Origin: Planomonospora sp. ID67723
GTDB taxonomy: Bacteria > Actinomycetota > Actinomycetes > Streptosporangiales > Streptosporangiaceae
DNA: 64,000 nt
NCBI RefSeq assembly: GCF_015711605.1
Contig: NZ_JABTEZ010000002.1
Location: forward strand, 1,922,001-1,986,000
Reading direction: 5' to 3'
Each line of letters starts with the position of its first letter. Position 1 is the first letter of the stretch. A program made the position numbers and the translations under genes. The notes beneath the pieces were generated by a model. That model saw only the letters and a list, made by a program, of their open reading frames with translations. It was not told the DNA's origin and did not search any database. Shown here in pieces: positions 1 through 8,344 of the stretch.

Positions 1-75
1 GAGGTAGAGCGCCGCCACCACCGCGAGGACCAGGTGGAGCAGCGCCCGCCGTACGCCGCGGGTGTCACGGGTCAT
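1..75 (-). CDS. Carbohydrate ABC transporter permease, MalG type (N-terminal fragment)
   Basis: Only the first 25 codons are in the window; the gene runs off the left edge. The visible N-terminus is basic (MTRDTRGVRR) and then turns hydrophobic, as expected for the first membrane segment of a MalG-type permease. Its ATG overlaps the stop codon of the MalF-type permease gene by four bases (ATGA), so the two are translationally coupled. Identity rests mainly on position: sugar importers of this class encode a binding protein, a MalF permease and a MalG permease in that order. Too little is visible to exclude another membrane protein. Confidence 0.7.
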   Translation of the reverse strand, partial: MTRDTRGVRRALLHLVLAVVAALYL

Positions 76-1010
76 CGCCTGCTCCTGTCTCGGAAGGCCC
101 CGAACACCAGGGCGCTGGCCGCCATCAGGAAGGCCGCCAGGATGAAGCTCATGGCCGAGGCGGTCCCCATGTCGAACTGGCGCAGGCCGGTTTCGGCGAT
201 GAGGTAGATGGCGGTCTTGGTCTGGTCCGCCGGGGCGCCCGCCGTGATCAGGTAGGACTGGCCGAACATGTTGGCCGAGGCCAGGATCGTGGCGTTGATC
301 ACGAACACCGTGACCGGCCGCAGGCCCGGCAGGGTCACCGCACGGAACCGGCGCCAGGCCGAGGCGCCGTCGACCATCGCCGCCTCGTACAGCTCACGCG
401 GGATGTCCTGGAGCCCGGCCAGGAAGATGACCGCGTTCAGGCCCAGCGTCCACCACACGGTCACCCCGATCAGGGCGACCCAGGCGGGCGGCACGTCGGT
501 GGTCCACTGCACCTCCAGGCCGAGGTAGTGGTTGACCAGCCCGATGTTGCCGTCCAGCAGGAACCGCCACAGGAAGCCGACGACCGCCACGCCCAGCACG
601 TAGGGCGCGAAGTAGACGGCCCGGTAGAGGTTGCGTCCGCGGAAACGGCCGTTCATCAGCAGGGCGGCCAGCAGCGGCAGCACGATCAGCAACGGCACCG
701 AGAACAGGGTGAAGACGCCGGTGGCCCGCATCGCCGTCCAGAAGCGCCCCCCGTCCACGCTGGACGGATCGAACAGGTCGGTGTAGTTCTCCAGCCCGAC
801 GAACGGCTTGGCCGGGAGGTTGATGTCCCACTCGTGCAGGCTGGTCCAGAACCCGAAGCCGATCGGCAGCACCATGAAGACGGCGAACAGCGCGAGGTAG
901 GGCGCCAGGAAGGCGTACGGAGTCCAGGTCCGCATCCGCTTGGCACGCCCCGCGGGGGCGGCGGGTCCCGCCGCCCCGGACAGGCCCTTCGGCCTCGTCA
1001 GCACGCTCAT
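72..1010 (-). CDS. Carbohydrate ABC transporter permease, MalF type
   Basis: A 312-residue inner-membrane permease of a CUT1-type sugar importer. It has about six hydrophobic segments and the EAA loop near residue 210 (YEAAMVDGAS...LPGL), which contacts the ATPase. The start is placed at the ATG at 1010 because AGGAG lies five bases upstream of it; the GTG six bases earlier overlaps that ribosome site. It sits between the binding-protein gene and the MalG gene. No ATPase gene is in the visible part of the operon, as in many actinobacterial CUT1 systems that share one MsiK-type ATPase. Substrate is inferred to be arabinose-containing oligosaccharides from the adjacent GH51 enzyme. Confidence 0.93.
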   Translation of the reverse strand: MSVLTRPKGLSGAAGPAAPAGRAKRMRTWTPYAFLAPYLALFAVFMVLPIGFGFWTSLHEWDINLPAKPFVGLENYTDLFDPSSVDGGRFWTAMRATGVFTLFSVPLLIVLPLLAALLMNGRFRGRNLYRAVYFAPYVLGVAVVGFLWRFLLDGNIGLVNHYLGLEVQWTTDVPPAWVALIGVTVWWTLGLNAVIFLAGLQDIPRELYEAAMVDGASAWRRFRAVTLPGLRPVTVFVINATILASANMFGQSYLITAGAPADQTKTAIYLIAETGLRQFDMGTASAMSFILAAFLMAASALVFGAFRDRSRR

Positions 1011-1047
1011 CGGCACTCCTGGCCGGGTGACCGGGTGGTCGGCACGG

Positions 1048-2388
1048 TCATCGCCCGTACTTCCGCTTGTTGTCGGCGAGCAGCTTGTCGGCCGTCGCCA
1101 CGCCTTCCTTCAGCGCCTCGGCGGGGCTCGACTCCTTCAGCACCGCCTTGGCCACCGCCAGCTCCAGCGCCTTGGACTGGACGTCGCCGACACCCGGCAG
1201 CGCGGGCAGGAAGTGGAAGATGCTCACGTCCTGGGCCATGCGCACCTGGGGCAGGTCGGCGACGGCGGGGTCCTGGCGGGCGGAGTTGCGGGCGGGGATC
1301 ATCCCGGCCTTGGCCCACTCGGTCGACTGGCGGCCCATGGAGTCGATGAAGACCTTCGCCGCCTGCACCTTGTTGGGGTCCTTGCCCGCCTGGGAGGTGA
1401 GCACGAAGTTGTGCGAGGCGCTCCACACCGCCGGGGTGCCGCCGATGTTGGGCACCGGGGACAGGCCCCACTCAAGGGACTTGGCGTTGGCCTTCAGGTC
1501 GTTGATCTGCCAGATGCCGTCCCAGGTGAAGCTGACCTTGTCGTTCTTGAAGGCGGCGTACTGGGTGTCGATGGCGACCTTCGCCGGGCTGAAACCCTTG
1601 TCGATCTGCTCCACCATCCAGCTCAGCGCCTGGACGCCCTGCTCGGACCCCCACAGCGCCTTGGCGCCGTCCTCGCTGTAGAGCTCGCCGCCGTGCTGCC
1701 AGAGCAGGCTCATGAACATCAGGTGCGCCGGCCACTTGTTCGGCATCCAGAACGGGGTGGCGATCCCGGCGTCCTTGAGGCCTACGAGAGCCTTCTCGTA
1801 GGACTCCTTGTCGGTGGGGGCGTCGGAGAGCCCGATCTTCTCCAGGTGCTTCTTGTTCCAGTAGTCGGCCAGGCTGTGCACGTCGAGGGGGACGCTGTAG
1901 CGCCTGCCGTCGAGGACGCCGGCGTTCCAGACGGCGGGGATGAAGTCCGCGTCGCTCAGCTCCAGCGCGCCGACCACGTCGTCCAGCGGGATCAGCGTCT
2001 GGCGGGCGGCGAAGGTGCCGACCCAGTCGTTGTGGATGACCGCCACGTCCGGGCCCTTGCCCGCCGAGATGGCCGTCGGCATCGCCGGGTAGAGATCCTC
2101 CCAGCGCCGGGTGACGTTGCGGACCTCGATCCGGCCGGAGAACTCCTTGTTGAACGCCTCCACCATGGCCCGCATATGCGGGCCGTCACCGCCGGTGAAA
2201 CCGTTCCAGTAGTCCAGGGTCACCTTGGGCCCGGTGTACTCGCCGCCGGAGAACGTCGGCGCGGCGGAGGCGGGCGCCGACGAACCCGAACCGATCTTCG
2301 TGCCGCCACCGCAGGCGGCCAGCGCGGCGGTGAGACCGGCGGCGCCGGTCAGGCCGAGGAAGGAACGGCGAGAGAAGGAACTGGTCAT
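1048..2388 (-). CDS. Sugar ABC transporter substrate-binding lipoprotein
   Basis: A 446-residue extracytoplasmic sugar-binding protein. The N-terminus combines a twin-arginine-like signal (SFSRRSFLGL) with a lipobox (LAAC, about residue 26), so it should be exported and lipid-anchored. The body is a typical family 1 extracellular solute-binding protein, with a DYWNGFTGGDG opening and Trp-rich binding segments. The start ATG has AGGAG seven bases upstream. The gene follows the arabinofuranosidase gene by only three bases and precedes the permeases, so all four are probably one transcript. The exact sugar cannot be read from sequence. Confidence 0.95.
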   Translation of the reverse strand: MTSSFSRRSFLGLTGAAGLTAALAACGGGTKIGSGSSAPASAAPTFSGGEYTGPKVTLDYWNGFTGGDGPHMRAMVEAFNKEFSGRIEVRNVTRRWEDLYPAMPTAISAGKGPDVAVIHNDWVGTFAARQTLIPLDDVVGALELSDADFIPAVWNAGVLDGRRYSVPLDVHSLADYWNKKHLEKIGLSDAPTDKESYEKALVGLKDAGIATPFWMPNKWPAHLMFMSLLWQHGGELYSEDGAKALWGSEQGVQALSWMVEQIDKGFSPAKVAIDTQYAAFKNDKVSFTWDGIWQINDLKANAKSLEWGLSPVPNIGGTPAVWSASHNFVLTSQAGKDPNKVQAAKVFIDSMGRQSTEWAKAGMIPARNSARQDPAVADLPQVRMAQDVSIFHFLPALPGVGDVQSKALELAVAKAVLKESSPAEALKEGVATADKLLADNKRKYGR

Positions 2389-2391
2389 CTC

Positions 2392-3897
2392 TTACTCCTG
2401 GGGGGCGAAGCGGACAATAGTCCATGAAGCGGGTGGAAGGGTAAGGGAGGCGTGACGGCCGTCCAGGCGCAACCCCGTGCCGGGGCGCGGGGCGACCCGG
2501 TCGGGATCGGCGGCGGAGTTGCGCGCCGCCGGGTCCTCGTCGGCGAGCTCCAGATGCTCTGCCGGGACCAGGCCCGCCGGAAGCGTGACGTCCAGCGCGC
2601 AGGGGCCGCGCCGGTCGCGGTTGACGACGAACAGGGCGATCTCGCCGGTGGCCTCCTCGCGGGTGGCCGTGGCCCAGATGGCGGGCACCTCGCCGTACCT
2701 GGCGGTGGCGATGGCCGCGCACTCCGGCTCCACCCGCAGCACCTCGCCCCGGGCGTGCCGGGCGGTCAGCGCGAAGGGGTGGAAGATGCTCTGCCGCCAG
2801 GCCGGGCCGCCCGGCTCGGTCCTGATCGGGGCGATCACGTTGGCGAGCTGGGCCTGGCAGGCCACGCCCACCCGGTCGGCGTTGCGCAGCAGCGTGATCA
2901 GCAGGCTGCCGACCACGACCGCGTCGGTGACGTCGTAGTCGTCCTCGATCAGCCGGGGGTGCGCGGCCCACTCCAGCGAGGACTCGCCGCGGAAACGGCT
3001 CTGGTACCAGACGTTCCACTCGTCGAAGGAGAGCTTGATCTTCCTGCGGCTGCGCAGCTTGGCGCCCACGTGGTCGGCGGTGGCGGCGATCGAGCGGATC
3101 ATGTGGTCCATGTCGGCGCCGCTGGCCAGGAAGGAGTCGGCATCGCCGTCGGAAGGGTCGTAGTAGGCGTGAAGTGAGATGTAGTCGACCATCTCGTAGG
3201 CGGCCTCCAGCACCTCGGCCTCCCATGACCCGAAGGTCGGCATGCCGCTGTTGGAGCTGCCGCAGGCCACCAGGGAGAGGTCCTGGTCGAAGCGCTTGAG
3301 CGCGCGGGCGGTCTCGGCGGCGAGCCGGCCGTACTCCCGCGCGGTCTTGTGGCCCATCTGCCAGGGGCCGTCCAGCTCGTTGCCCAGGCACCACAGCCGC
3401 ACGTCGTGCGGCTTGTCCACGCCGTGCGCGCGGCGCAGGTCCGACAGGCGGGTCCCGCCGGGATAGTTGGCGTACTCCACCAGTTCCAGCGCCTCGGCCA
3501 CGCCGCGGGTGCCCAGGTTGAGCGCCATCATCGGCTCCACCCCGGCCTTGGCCGCCCAGGCCATGAACTCGTTGAGTCCGAAGGCGTTGCCCTCCAGGCT
3601 CCGCCAGGCCAGGTCCAGCCGGGCGGGCCGCTCCTCCACCGGGCCGACGCCGTCCTCCCAGCGGTAGTTGGAGACGAAGTTGCCGCCGGGGTAGCGGACC
3701 AGGGTCACCCCGAGCTCCCGGGTCAGCTCCAGCACGTCGGTGCGGAAGCCGTCGGCGTCGGCCGCCGGATGGCCGGGCTCGAAGACGCCGGTGTAGACAC
3801 AGCGGCCCATGTGCTCGACGAACGAGCCGAACAGCCGGGGCTCCACGGGGGCGATCCGGAAGGCGGGATCAAGTGTGAGACGAGCGGTGGCCGTCAA
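2392..3897 (-). CDS. Alpha-L-arabinofuranosidase, GH51
   Basis: A 501-residue intracellular glycoside hydrolase that releases terminal arabinofuranose from arabinoxylan or arabinan oligosaccharides. Recognisable GH51 blocks are LFGSFVEHMGR near residue 25, RYPGGNF near 68, the acid/base Glu174 in CLGNEL and the nucleophile Glu293 in SFDEWN. Length is normal for the family (about 500) and there is no signal peptide, so it acts on sugars brought in by the importer encoded just downstream. It is the first gene of the minus-strand operon, divergent from the LacI-type regulator across a short region holding palindromic operators. Confidence 0.96.
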   Translation of the reverse strand: MTATARLTLDPAFRIAPVEPRLFGSFVEHMGRCVYTGVFEPGHPAADADGFRTDVLELTRELGVTLVRYPGGNFVSNYRWEDGVGPVEERPARLDLAWRSLEGNAFGLNEFMAWAAKAGVEPMMALNLGTRGVAEALELVEYANYPGGTRLSDLRRAHGVDKPHDVRLWCLGNELDGPWQMGHKTAREYGRLAAETARALKRFDQDLSLVACGSSNSGMPTFGSWEAEVLEAAYEMVDYISLHAYYDPSDGDADSFLASGADMDHMIRSIAATADHVGAKLRSRRKIKLSFDEWNVWYQSRFRGESSLEWAAHPRLIEDDYDVTDAVVVGSLLITLLRNADRVGVACQAQLANVIAPIRTEPGGPAWRQSIFHPFALTARHARGEVLRVEPECAAIATARYGEVPAIWATATREEATGEIALFVVNRDRRGPCALDVTLPAGLVPAEHLELADEDPAARNSAADPDRVAPRPGTGLRLDGRHASLTLPPASWTIVRFAPQE

Positions 3898-3943
3898 GAC
3901 GCGACCTCTCTGTTAACGCGACGTTTCGTGGTAGGTGGTTTGT

Positions 3944-3966
3944 ACAACGTTGTTCCAACGTTGTAA
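3944..3966. promoter_or_regulatory. LacI-type operator cluster between GH51 operon and regulator gene
   Basis: ACAACGTTGT at 3944-3953 is a perfect 10-bp palindrome with a central CG, the signature of LacI-family operators. A second palindrome, CAACGTTG, follows at 3956-3963. Another half-site (CACAACGTG) occurs near 4013. The site lies between two divergent promoters, so the product of the adjacent regulator gene probably represses both itself and the sugar operon. Assignment to that regulator is inference from position. Confidence 0.6.
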
Positions 3967-4063
3967 ACAGGTCACCCGCAGGTCGATACCGGGGCGTTAC
4001 GATCGACCCCGTCACAACGTGTGCGGCTGGCGGCAGCCGTACGGCCAGGGAGGTGAGAGCGGG

Positions 4064-5086
4064 GTGGGAGCGAGCCTGCGGGACGTCGCGGTTCTGGCCG
4101 GGGTGTCGGTGAAGACCGTCTCGAACGTCGTCAACGGATACGCGCACGTCGCGCCCGCGACCCGGGCCAAGGTGGAGGAGGCGCTCTCCCGGCTCGACTA
4201 CCGGCCCAACCTGTCGGCGCGCAACCTGCGACAGGGGCGCACCGGCGTGATCGCCCTGGCCCTGCCCGAGCTCGACGCGCCCTACTTCGCCGAGCTGTCG
4301 CGGTTCGTCATCGACGCCGCGGCCGAGCAGCGATGGCTGGTGATCATCGAGCAGACCGACGGGAGCCTGGAGCGCGAGCGCCAGATCCTCGACGGAGTCC
4401 GCGACCACCGGGTCGACGGGCTCATCTTCAGTCCCATCGCGATCGGCGCCGACGAGCTGGCGGCCCGCACCGACGACACGGCGCTGGTGCTGCTGGGCGA
4501 GCGGATCCACGACGGCCCGGCCGACCACGTGGCCATCGACAACATCCGGGCGGCCCGCGACGTCACCGAGCACCTGATCGGCCTCGGCCGCACCCGGGTG
4601 GCCGCGCTGGGCGCCCAGGACAGCTCCATCAGCGGTACGGCACCGCTCCGGCTGGCCGGCTACCGGGAGGCGCTGGCCGCGCACGGGCTGCCGGAGACGG
4701 TGGCCACGGTGGAGCGCTACCGCAGGGCCGACGGGGCGGCGGCGATGGCCGCCCTGCTCGGCGCGGGCACGCCCCCCGACGCGGTGTTCTGCTTCAACGA
4801 CCTGCTGGCGCTGGGGGCGCTGCGCACCATCCTCTCCTCCGGCCTGCGCGTACCCGGGGACATCGCGCTCGCCGGGCTCGACGACATCGAGGACGGCCGC
4901 TACAGCACGCCGACCCTGACCACCGTGGCCCCGGACAAGAGCGAGCTGGCCCGGATCGCGGTGGACCTGCTCAGGCAGCGGATCGAGGGCAGGTCCGGCC
5001 GCGCGCCGCAGGAGGTGCGGGCCGGCTACCGGCTCATGGTGCGGGAGAGCACCTCCTGGGGGCCGTGCCCGCCGGCGGGTCGCTGA
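4064..5086 (+). CDS. LacI-family transcriptional regulator
   Basis: A 340-residue repressor with an N-terminal helix-turn-helix (SLRDVAVLAGVSVKTVSNVV, residues 4-23), the hinge segment, and a periplasmic-binding-protein-like sugar-sensing domain. The GTG at 4064 is chosen because GGGAGGTGA lies seven bases upstream and the DNA-binding domain begins right after it; in-frame upstream codons would add about 43 residues of no known use. It is divergent from the GH51/ABC operon and is the likely local regulator, relieved by an arabinose-type inducer (inference). Confidence 0.95.
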   Translation: MGASLRDVAVLAGVSVKTVSNVVNGYAHVAPATRAKVEEALSRLDYRPNLSARNLRQGRTGVIALALPELDAPYFAELSRFVIDAAAEQRWLVIIEQTDGSLERERQILDGVRDHRVDGLIFSPIAIGADELAARTDDTALVLLGERIHDGPADHVAIDNIRAARDVTEHLIGLGRTRVAALGAQDSSISGTAPLRLAGYREALAAHGLPETVATVERYRRADGAAAMAALLGAGTPPDAVFCFNDLLALGALRTILSSGLRVPGDIALAGLDDIEDGRYSTPTLTTVAPDKSELARIAVDLLRQRIEGRSGRAPQEVRAGYRLMVRESTSWGPCPPAGR

Positions 5087-5195
5087 GCCCTCCGCCGGGT
5101 GCGGGCCGGCTCGTCGATGAGCGTCTGCGCCTCGGCCTTGGTGCCCACGTCGATGCCCCGGGTGGGCTCGTCGACACGTGAGGGCGTCTGATCCG
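5085..5195 (-). pseudogene. Remnant of sugar ABC ATPase (RbsA/MglA type)
   Basis: Read on the minus strand, this stretch encodes VDEPTRGIDVGTKAEAQTLI, which is the Walker B/D-loop region of ribose- and galactose-type ABC ATPases (usually LDEPTRGIDVGAK...). The frame continues for only a few residues with basic, low-complexity sequence. No Walker A, signature motif or second nucleotide-binding domain is present nearby. It appears to be a relic left after deletion of an ATPase gene, in the 396-base gap between the LacI-type and GH3 genes. Confidence 0.6.
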
Positions 5196-5242
5196 TCCGG
5201 GAGCGCGGCCGGGCGGTGCGCACCACGTCCGGTCATCCGTTA

Positions 5243-5254
5243 GAGAGCGCTCTC
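5243..5254. promoter_or_regulatory. Palindromic operator, copy 1 (GAGAGCGCTCTC)
   Basis: A perfect 12-bp palindrome with central GCGC, like operators of LacI-family glycosidase repressors (for example CebR-type sites). An identical copy lies 128 bases downstream, just ahead of the GH3 promoter. Confidence 0.55.
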
Positions 5255-5370
5255 GGGCGCACTCGCGGATCGTCCGGCTCCCGTGGCGGGCCGGGGAAGA
5301 GGGGACGGAGAAAGGGCTGGTGGAGCCCTTTCTCCACGGCACCTCCGCCAACGGATCCCGGATCTCTTGA

Positions 5371-5382
5371 GAGAGCGCTCTC
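5371..5382. promoter_or_regulatory. Palindromic operator, copy 2 (GAGAGCGCTCTC)
   Basis: The second identical palindrome sits 9 bases upstream of a TTGACT -35 hexamer. It is well placed to control the GH3 gene, and pairing with the upstream copy would allow looping. The cognate repressor is not obvious; the LacI-type gene at 4064 has different palindromes at its own promoter. Confidence 0.6.
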
Positions 5383-5391
5383 AAGAAGCTA

Positions 5392-5421
5392 TTGACTCGA
5401 CCGATGTCACGGGGTCAGGAT
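5392..5421 (+). promoter_or_regulatory. Putative promoter of GH3 gene
   Basis: TTGACT at 5392-5397 and CAGGAT at 5416-5421 are separated by 18 bases and resemble an actinobacterial housekeeping sigma promoter. It lies about 60 bases ahead of the GH3 start and next to operator copy 2. Confidence 0.45.
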
Positions 5422-5482
5422 CTGCACTGTGCGACTCGGGGGACCGCCACAGCCTTTGCAGTTCCCGAAGAACGGATCCTCG

Positions 5483-8146
5483 ATGACCAGACCCCCCGCC
5501 CGACAGGGCGTCCGCAGGAGCGCTCTCGCAGCGCTCGCGGGCCTCGCCGTACTGGCCTCAGGCGTCGCCGGAATGCCGGGTGCGGCCGCGGAGACCGCGG
5601 CCGGAGACCGACAGCCGGTGATCGGAAAGCCTTCTCTCGATGCGCGCGGCTGCGCCCGCATCGAGAAGGACCTGCCGGCGCTCGCCGAGTGGCCCAAGGT
5701 CAAGAGCCGGATCAGGCAGAACCCCGCGGACGAGAGGCGGGTGGCGAAGATCCTGGCCGGGATGACCCTCGCCGAGAAGGTCGGCCAGATGACCCAGCCG
5801 GAGATCGCCGCGATCACCCCCGAGGAGGTCAAGCAGTACGGCATCGGCTCGGTGCTCAACGGCGGCGGCTCGTGGCCCGGGCGCGACAAGCACGCCTCGC
5901 CGCAGGCCTGGCTGGACCTCGCCGACGCCTACTGGGACGCCTCGGTCGCCACCCGGACGAAGATCCCCGTCATCTGGGGCATCGACGCCGTCCACGGCAA
6001 CAACAACGTCTACGGCGCGACGGTCTTCCCGCACAACATCGGCCTGGGCGCCACGCAGGACCCGTGCCTGATCCGCGACATCGGAGCGGCGACGGCCGAG
6101 CAGATCCGCGCCACCGGCCAGGACTGGGCCTTCGCCCCCACGCTCGCCGTCGTCCGCGACGACCGGTGGGGCCGGACCTACGAAGGCTTCTCGGAGGACC
6201 CCCGCATCACCCGCGCCTACGGCTACGAGGCGGTCAAGGGTCTGCAGGGCAGGCACCCGCGACGCATCGGCGCCGACGGCGTCATCGCCACCGCCAAGCA
6301 CTTCATCGGTGACGGCGGCACCCTCAAGGGCGTGGACCAGGGCGTCAACCCCTCGTCCGAGGCCGAGATGATCAACATGCACGCCCAGGGCTACTACGGC
6401 GCGCTCTCGGCCGGAGCCCAGACCGTGATGGTCTCGTTCAACAGCTGGACGAACGAGGAACTCGGTATCAACGAGGGCAAGCTGCACGGCAGCAAGCGCG
6501 CGATCACCGACATCCTGAAGCAGAAGATGGGCTTCGACGGAGTCGTCGTCTCCGACTGGAACGGCATCGGCCAGGTCGCCGGCTGCACCAACGCCAGCTG
6601 CCCCCAGGCGATCAACGCGGGCATGGACGTCGTCATGGTCCCCAACGACTGGAAGGCGTTCATCACCAATACGATCGCCCAGGTCGAGAGCGGCCAGATC
6701 CCGATGGCACGCATCGACGACGCGGTCACGCGCATCCTGCGGGTGAAGCTGCGCGCCGGCGTGCTCGACGGGCCCAAGCCCTCCAAGCGCGCCTTCGCCG
6801 GTTCTGCCGACGCGCTGGAGGCCGGGCGGCTCGCCCGGGAGGCCGTTCGCAAGTCGCAGGTCCTGCTCAAGAACAACGGCAAGGTGCTCCCGCTGGCCAG
6901 GGGCTCCAAGGTCCTCGTGGTCGGCAAGAGTGCCGACAGCATGCAGAACCAGACCGGCGGCTGGACCCTCACCTGGCAGGGCACCGGCAACACCAACGCC
7001 GACTTCCCCAACGGCACCACGATCCTCGGCGGCCTGCGCGAGGCGCTGGGCGAGGCCAACGTCACCTTCAGCGAGACGGCCGACGGAGTCGACCCCGCGG
7101 CCTACGACGCGGTCATCGCGGTGATCGGCGAGACGCCGTACGCGGAGGGCGTCGGCGACCTCGCGCGGCGCTCGCTGGAGGCCGCCAAGCTCTACCCCGG
7201 CGACCTCGCGGTGCTCGACAAGGTCAAGGGCAAGGGCGCCCCCGTGGTCACCGTCTACGTCACCGGCCGGCCGCTCTGGGTCAACAAGGAGCTCAACCGC
7301 TCCGACGCCTTCGTCGTGGCGTGGCTGCCGGGCACCGAGGGCGGCGGCGTCGCCGACCTGCTCGTCCGGGGCAGGCACCACGGGGGCTACACCGGCAGGC
7401 TGCCGTACTCCTGGCCGAAGACCGCCTGCCAGACGCCGCTCAACAAGGGCGAGGAGGGATACGACCCGCTCTTCCCGCTCGGGTACGGCCTGCGCTACGG
7501 CCAGACGGGCTCGGTCGGGACGCTCGACGAGACGGCGCCCCCGTCCCCCTGCGGCTCGACGGGCGGCGGCGGTGAGGCCACCGAGGACCTGGAGCTCTTC
7601 AACCGGACCGACATCGCCCCGTACAAGAGCTTCATCGGCTCCGCCGACAACTGGGGCGGCACCGAGATCGGCCCCGACGGCGAGGCGGCGCACTCCGCGA
7701 TCAGCGTCGTGCAGTCCGACGTCAACGTTCAGCAGGACGGCCTCAAGGCGACCTGGAACGGCACCGGCCCCGCCCAGATCTACACGCAGAACCCGGCGGG
7801 CGGCACCGACCTGCGCGGTTACCTCAACTCCGACGCCGCCCTGGTCTTCGACACCATCGTCCACCAGGCCCCGGCCGCGAGGACCGTCATCAGCGCCCAC
7901 TGCGTCTACCCGTGCTTCTCGGAGGTCGTCGCGACCTCCCTCTTCCAGGGAATGCCCGTGGGGACGAAGACGACGGTCAAGATCCCCATCTCCTGCTTCG
8001 CTGCGGGAGGCCTCGACATGGAGAACGTCAACACGCCTTTCCTCGTCTACACCGAGGGTGCGTTCTCCGCGTCGTTCGCCAACATCCGCTGGGTCCCGAA
8101 GGCGGCGGCGGATCCCGACGCGAAGAAGTGCACGGACCTGACCTGA
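5483..8146 (+). CDS. Secreted GH3 beta-glucosidase with ExoP-like C-terminal domain
   Basis: An 887-residue exo-acting beta-glucosidase. A signal peptide (basic MTRPPARQGVRR, hydrophobic core, AAA-E cleavage near residue 36) indicates export. The GH3 N-domain includes KHFIGDGGT and the catalytic Asp358 in GVVVSDWNG; the alpha/beta sandwich C-domain ends near residue 690. The last ~180 residues, starting at a DLELFNRTDIAPYK segment, resemble the galactose-binding-like domain of marine ExoP enzymes. The ATG at 5483 is used because the signal peptide begins there. It is a single-gene unit with its own operators upstream and twin hairpins downstream. Confidence 0.95.
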   Translation: MTRPPARQGVRRSALAALAGLAVLASGVAGMPGAAAETAAGDRQPVIGKPSLDARGCARIEKDLPALAEWPKVKSRIRQNPADERRVAKILAGMTLAEKVGQMTQPEIAAITPEEVKQYGIGSVLNGGGSWPGRDKHASPQAWLDLADAYWDASVATRTKIPVIWGIDAVHGNNNVYGATVFPHNIGLGATQDPCLIRDIGAATAEQIRATGQDWAFAPTLAVVRDDRWGRTYEGFSEDPRITRAYGYEAVKGLQGRHPRRIGADGVIATAKHFIGDGGTLKGVDQGVNPSSEAEMINMHAQGYYGALSAGAQTVMVSFNSWTNEELGINEGKLHGSKRAITDILKQKMGFDGVVVSDWNGIGQVAGCTNASCPQAINAGMDVVMVPNDWKAFITNTIAQVESGQIPMARIDDAVTRILRVKLRAGVLDGPKPSKRAFAGSADALEAGRLAREAVRKSQVLLKNNGKVLPLARGSKVLVVGKSADSMQNQTGGWTLTWQGTGNTNADFPNGTTILGGLREALGEANVTFSETADGVDPAAYDAVIAVIGETPYAEGVGDLARRSLEAAKLYPGDLAVLDKVKGKGAPVVTVYVTGRPLWVNKELNRSDAFVVAWLPGTEGGGVADLLVRGRHHGGYTGRLPYSWPKTACQTPLNKGEEGYDPLFPLGYGLRYGQTGSVGTLDETAPPSPCGSTGGGGEATEDLELFNRTDIAPYKSFIGSADNWGGTEIGPDGEAAHSAISVVQSDVNVQQDGLKATWNGTGPAQIYTQNPAGGTDLRGYLNSDAALVFDTIVHQAPAARTVISAHCVYPCFSEVVATSLFQGMPVGTKTTVKIPISCFAAGGLDMENVNTPFLVYTEGAFSASFANIRWVPKAAADPDAKKCTDLT

Positions 8147-8172
8147 CGGCCGCGCCGGGCTGACGGCCGGGC

Positions 8173-8248
8173 GGGCCGCGGGGCCGGGGGAGACCCCTCC
8201 GGCCCCGCGGCCCGCCTGCCGGAGGGGCCCGCCCCCTCCGGCAGGCGG
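8173..8248 (+). terminator. Twin perfect hairpins after GH3 gene
   Basis: Two adjacent stem-loops: a perfect 15-bp stem (8173-8187 with 8199-8213), and a perfect 16-bp stem (8212-8227 with 8233-8248) around a 5-base loop. They share two bases, so they would form alternately or in tandem. There is no T tract, as is usual in actinobacteria. They separate the GH3 gene from the next operon. Confidence 0.75.
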
Positions 8249-8274
8249 CAGGAAAACAGGGCAGAGAAGGTGAT

Positions 8275-8340
8275 ATGTCGGTGTTAGCCTTCCAGGGCCG
8301 GCCGCGGGACTCCGGTGCGACTTCCGGAACCCGCCTGTAA
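8275..8340 (+). CDS. Short leader ORF (21 residues)
   Basis: A 21-codon ORF (MSVLAFQGRPRDSG...) with a strong purine-rich site (GAGAAGGTGAT) directly before its ATG. Its TAA ends four bases before the ATG of the vWA gene, which has no ribosome site of its own. This arrangement suggests translational coupling or attenuation. No homology is recognised, and its product may matter less than its translation. Confidence 0.4.
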   Translation: MSVLAFQGRPRDSGATSGTRL

Positions 8341-8344
8341 AGCG

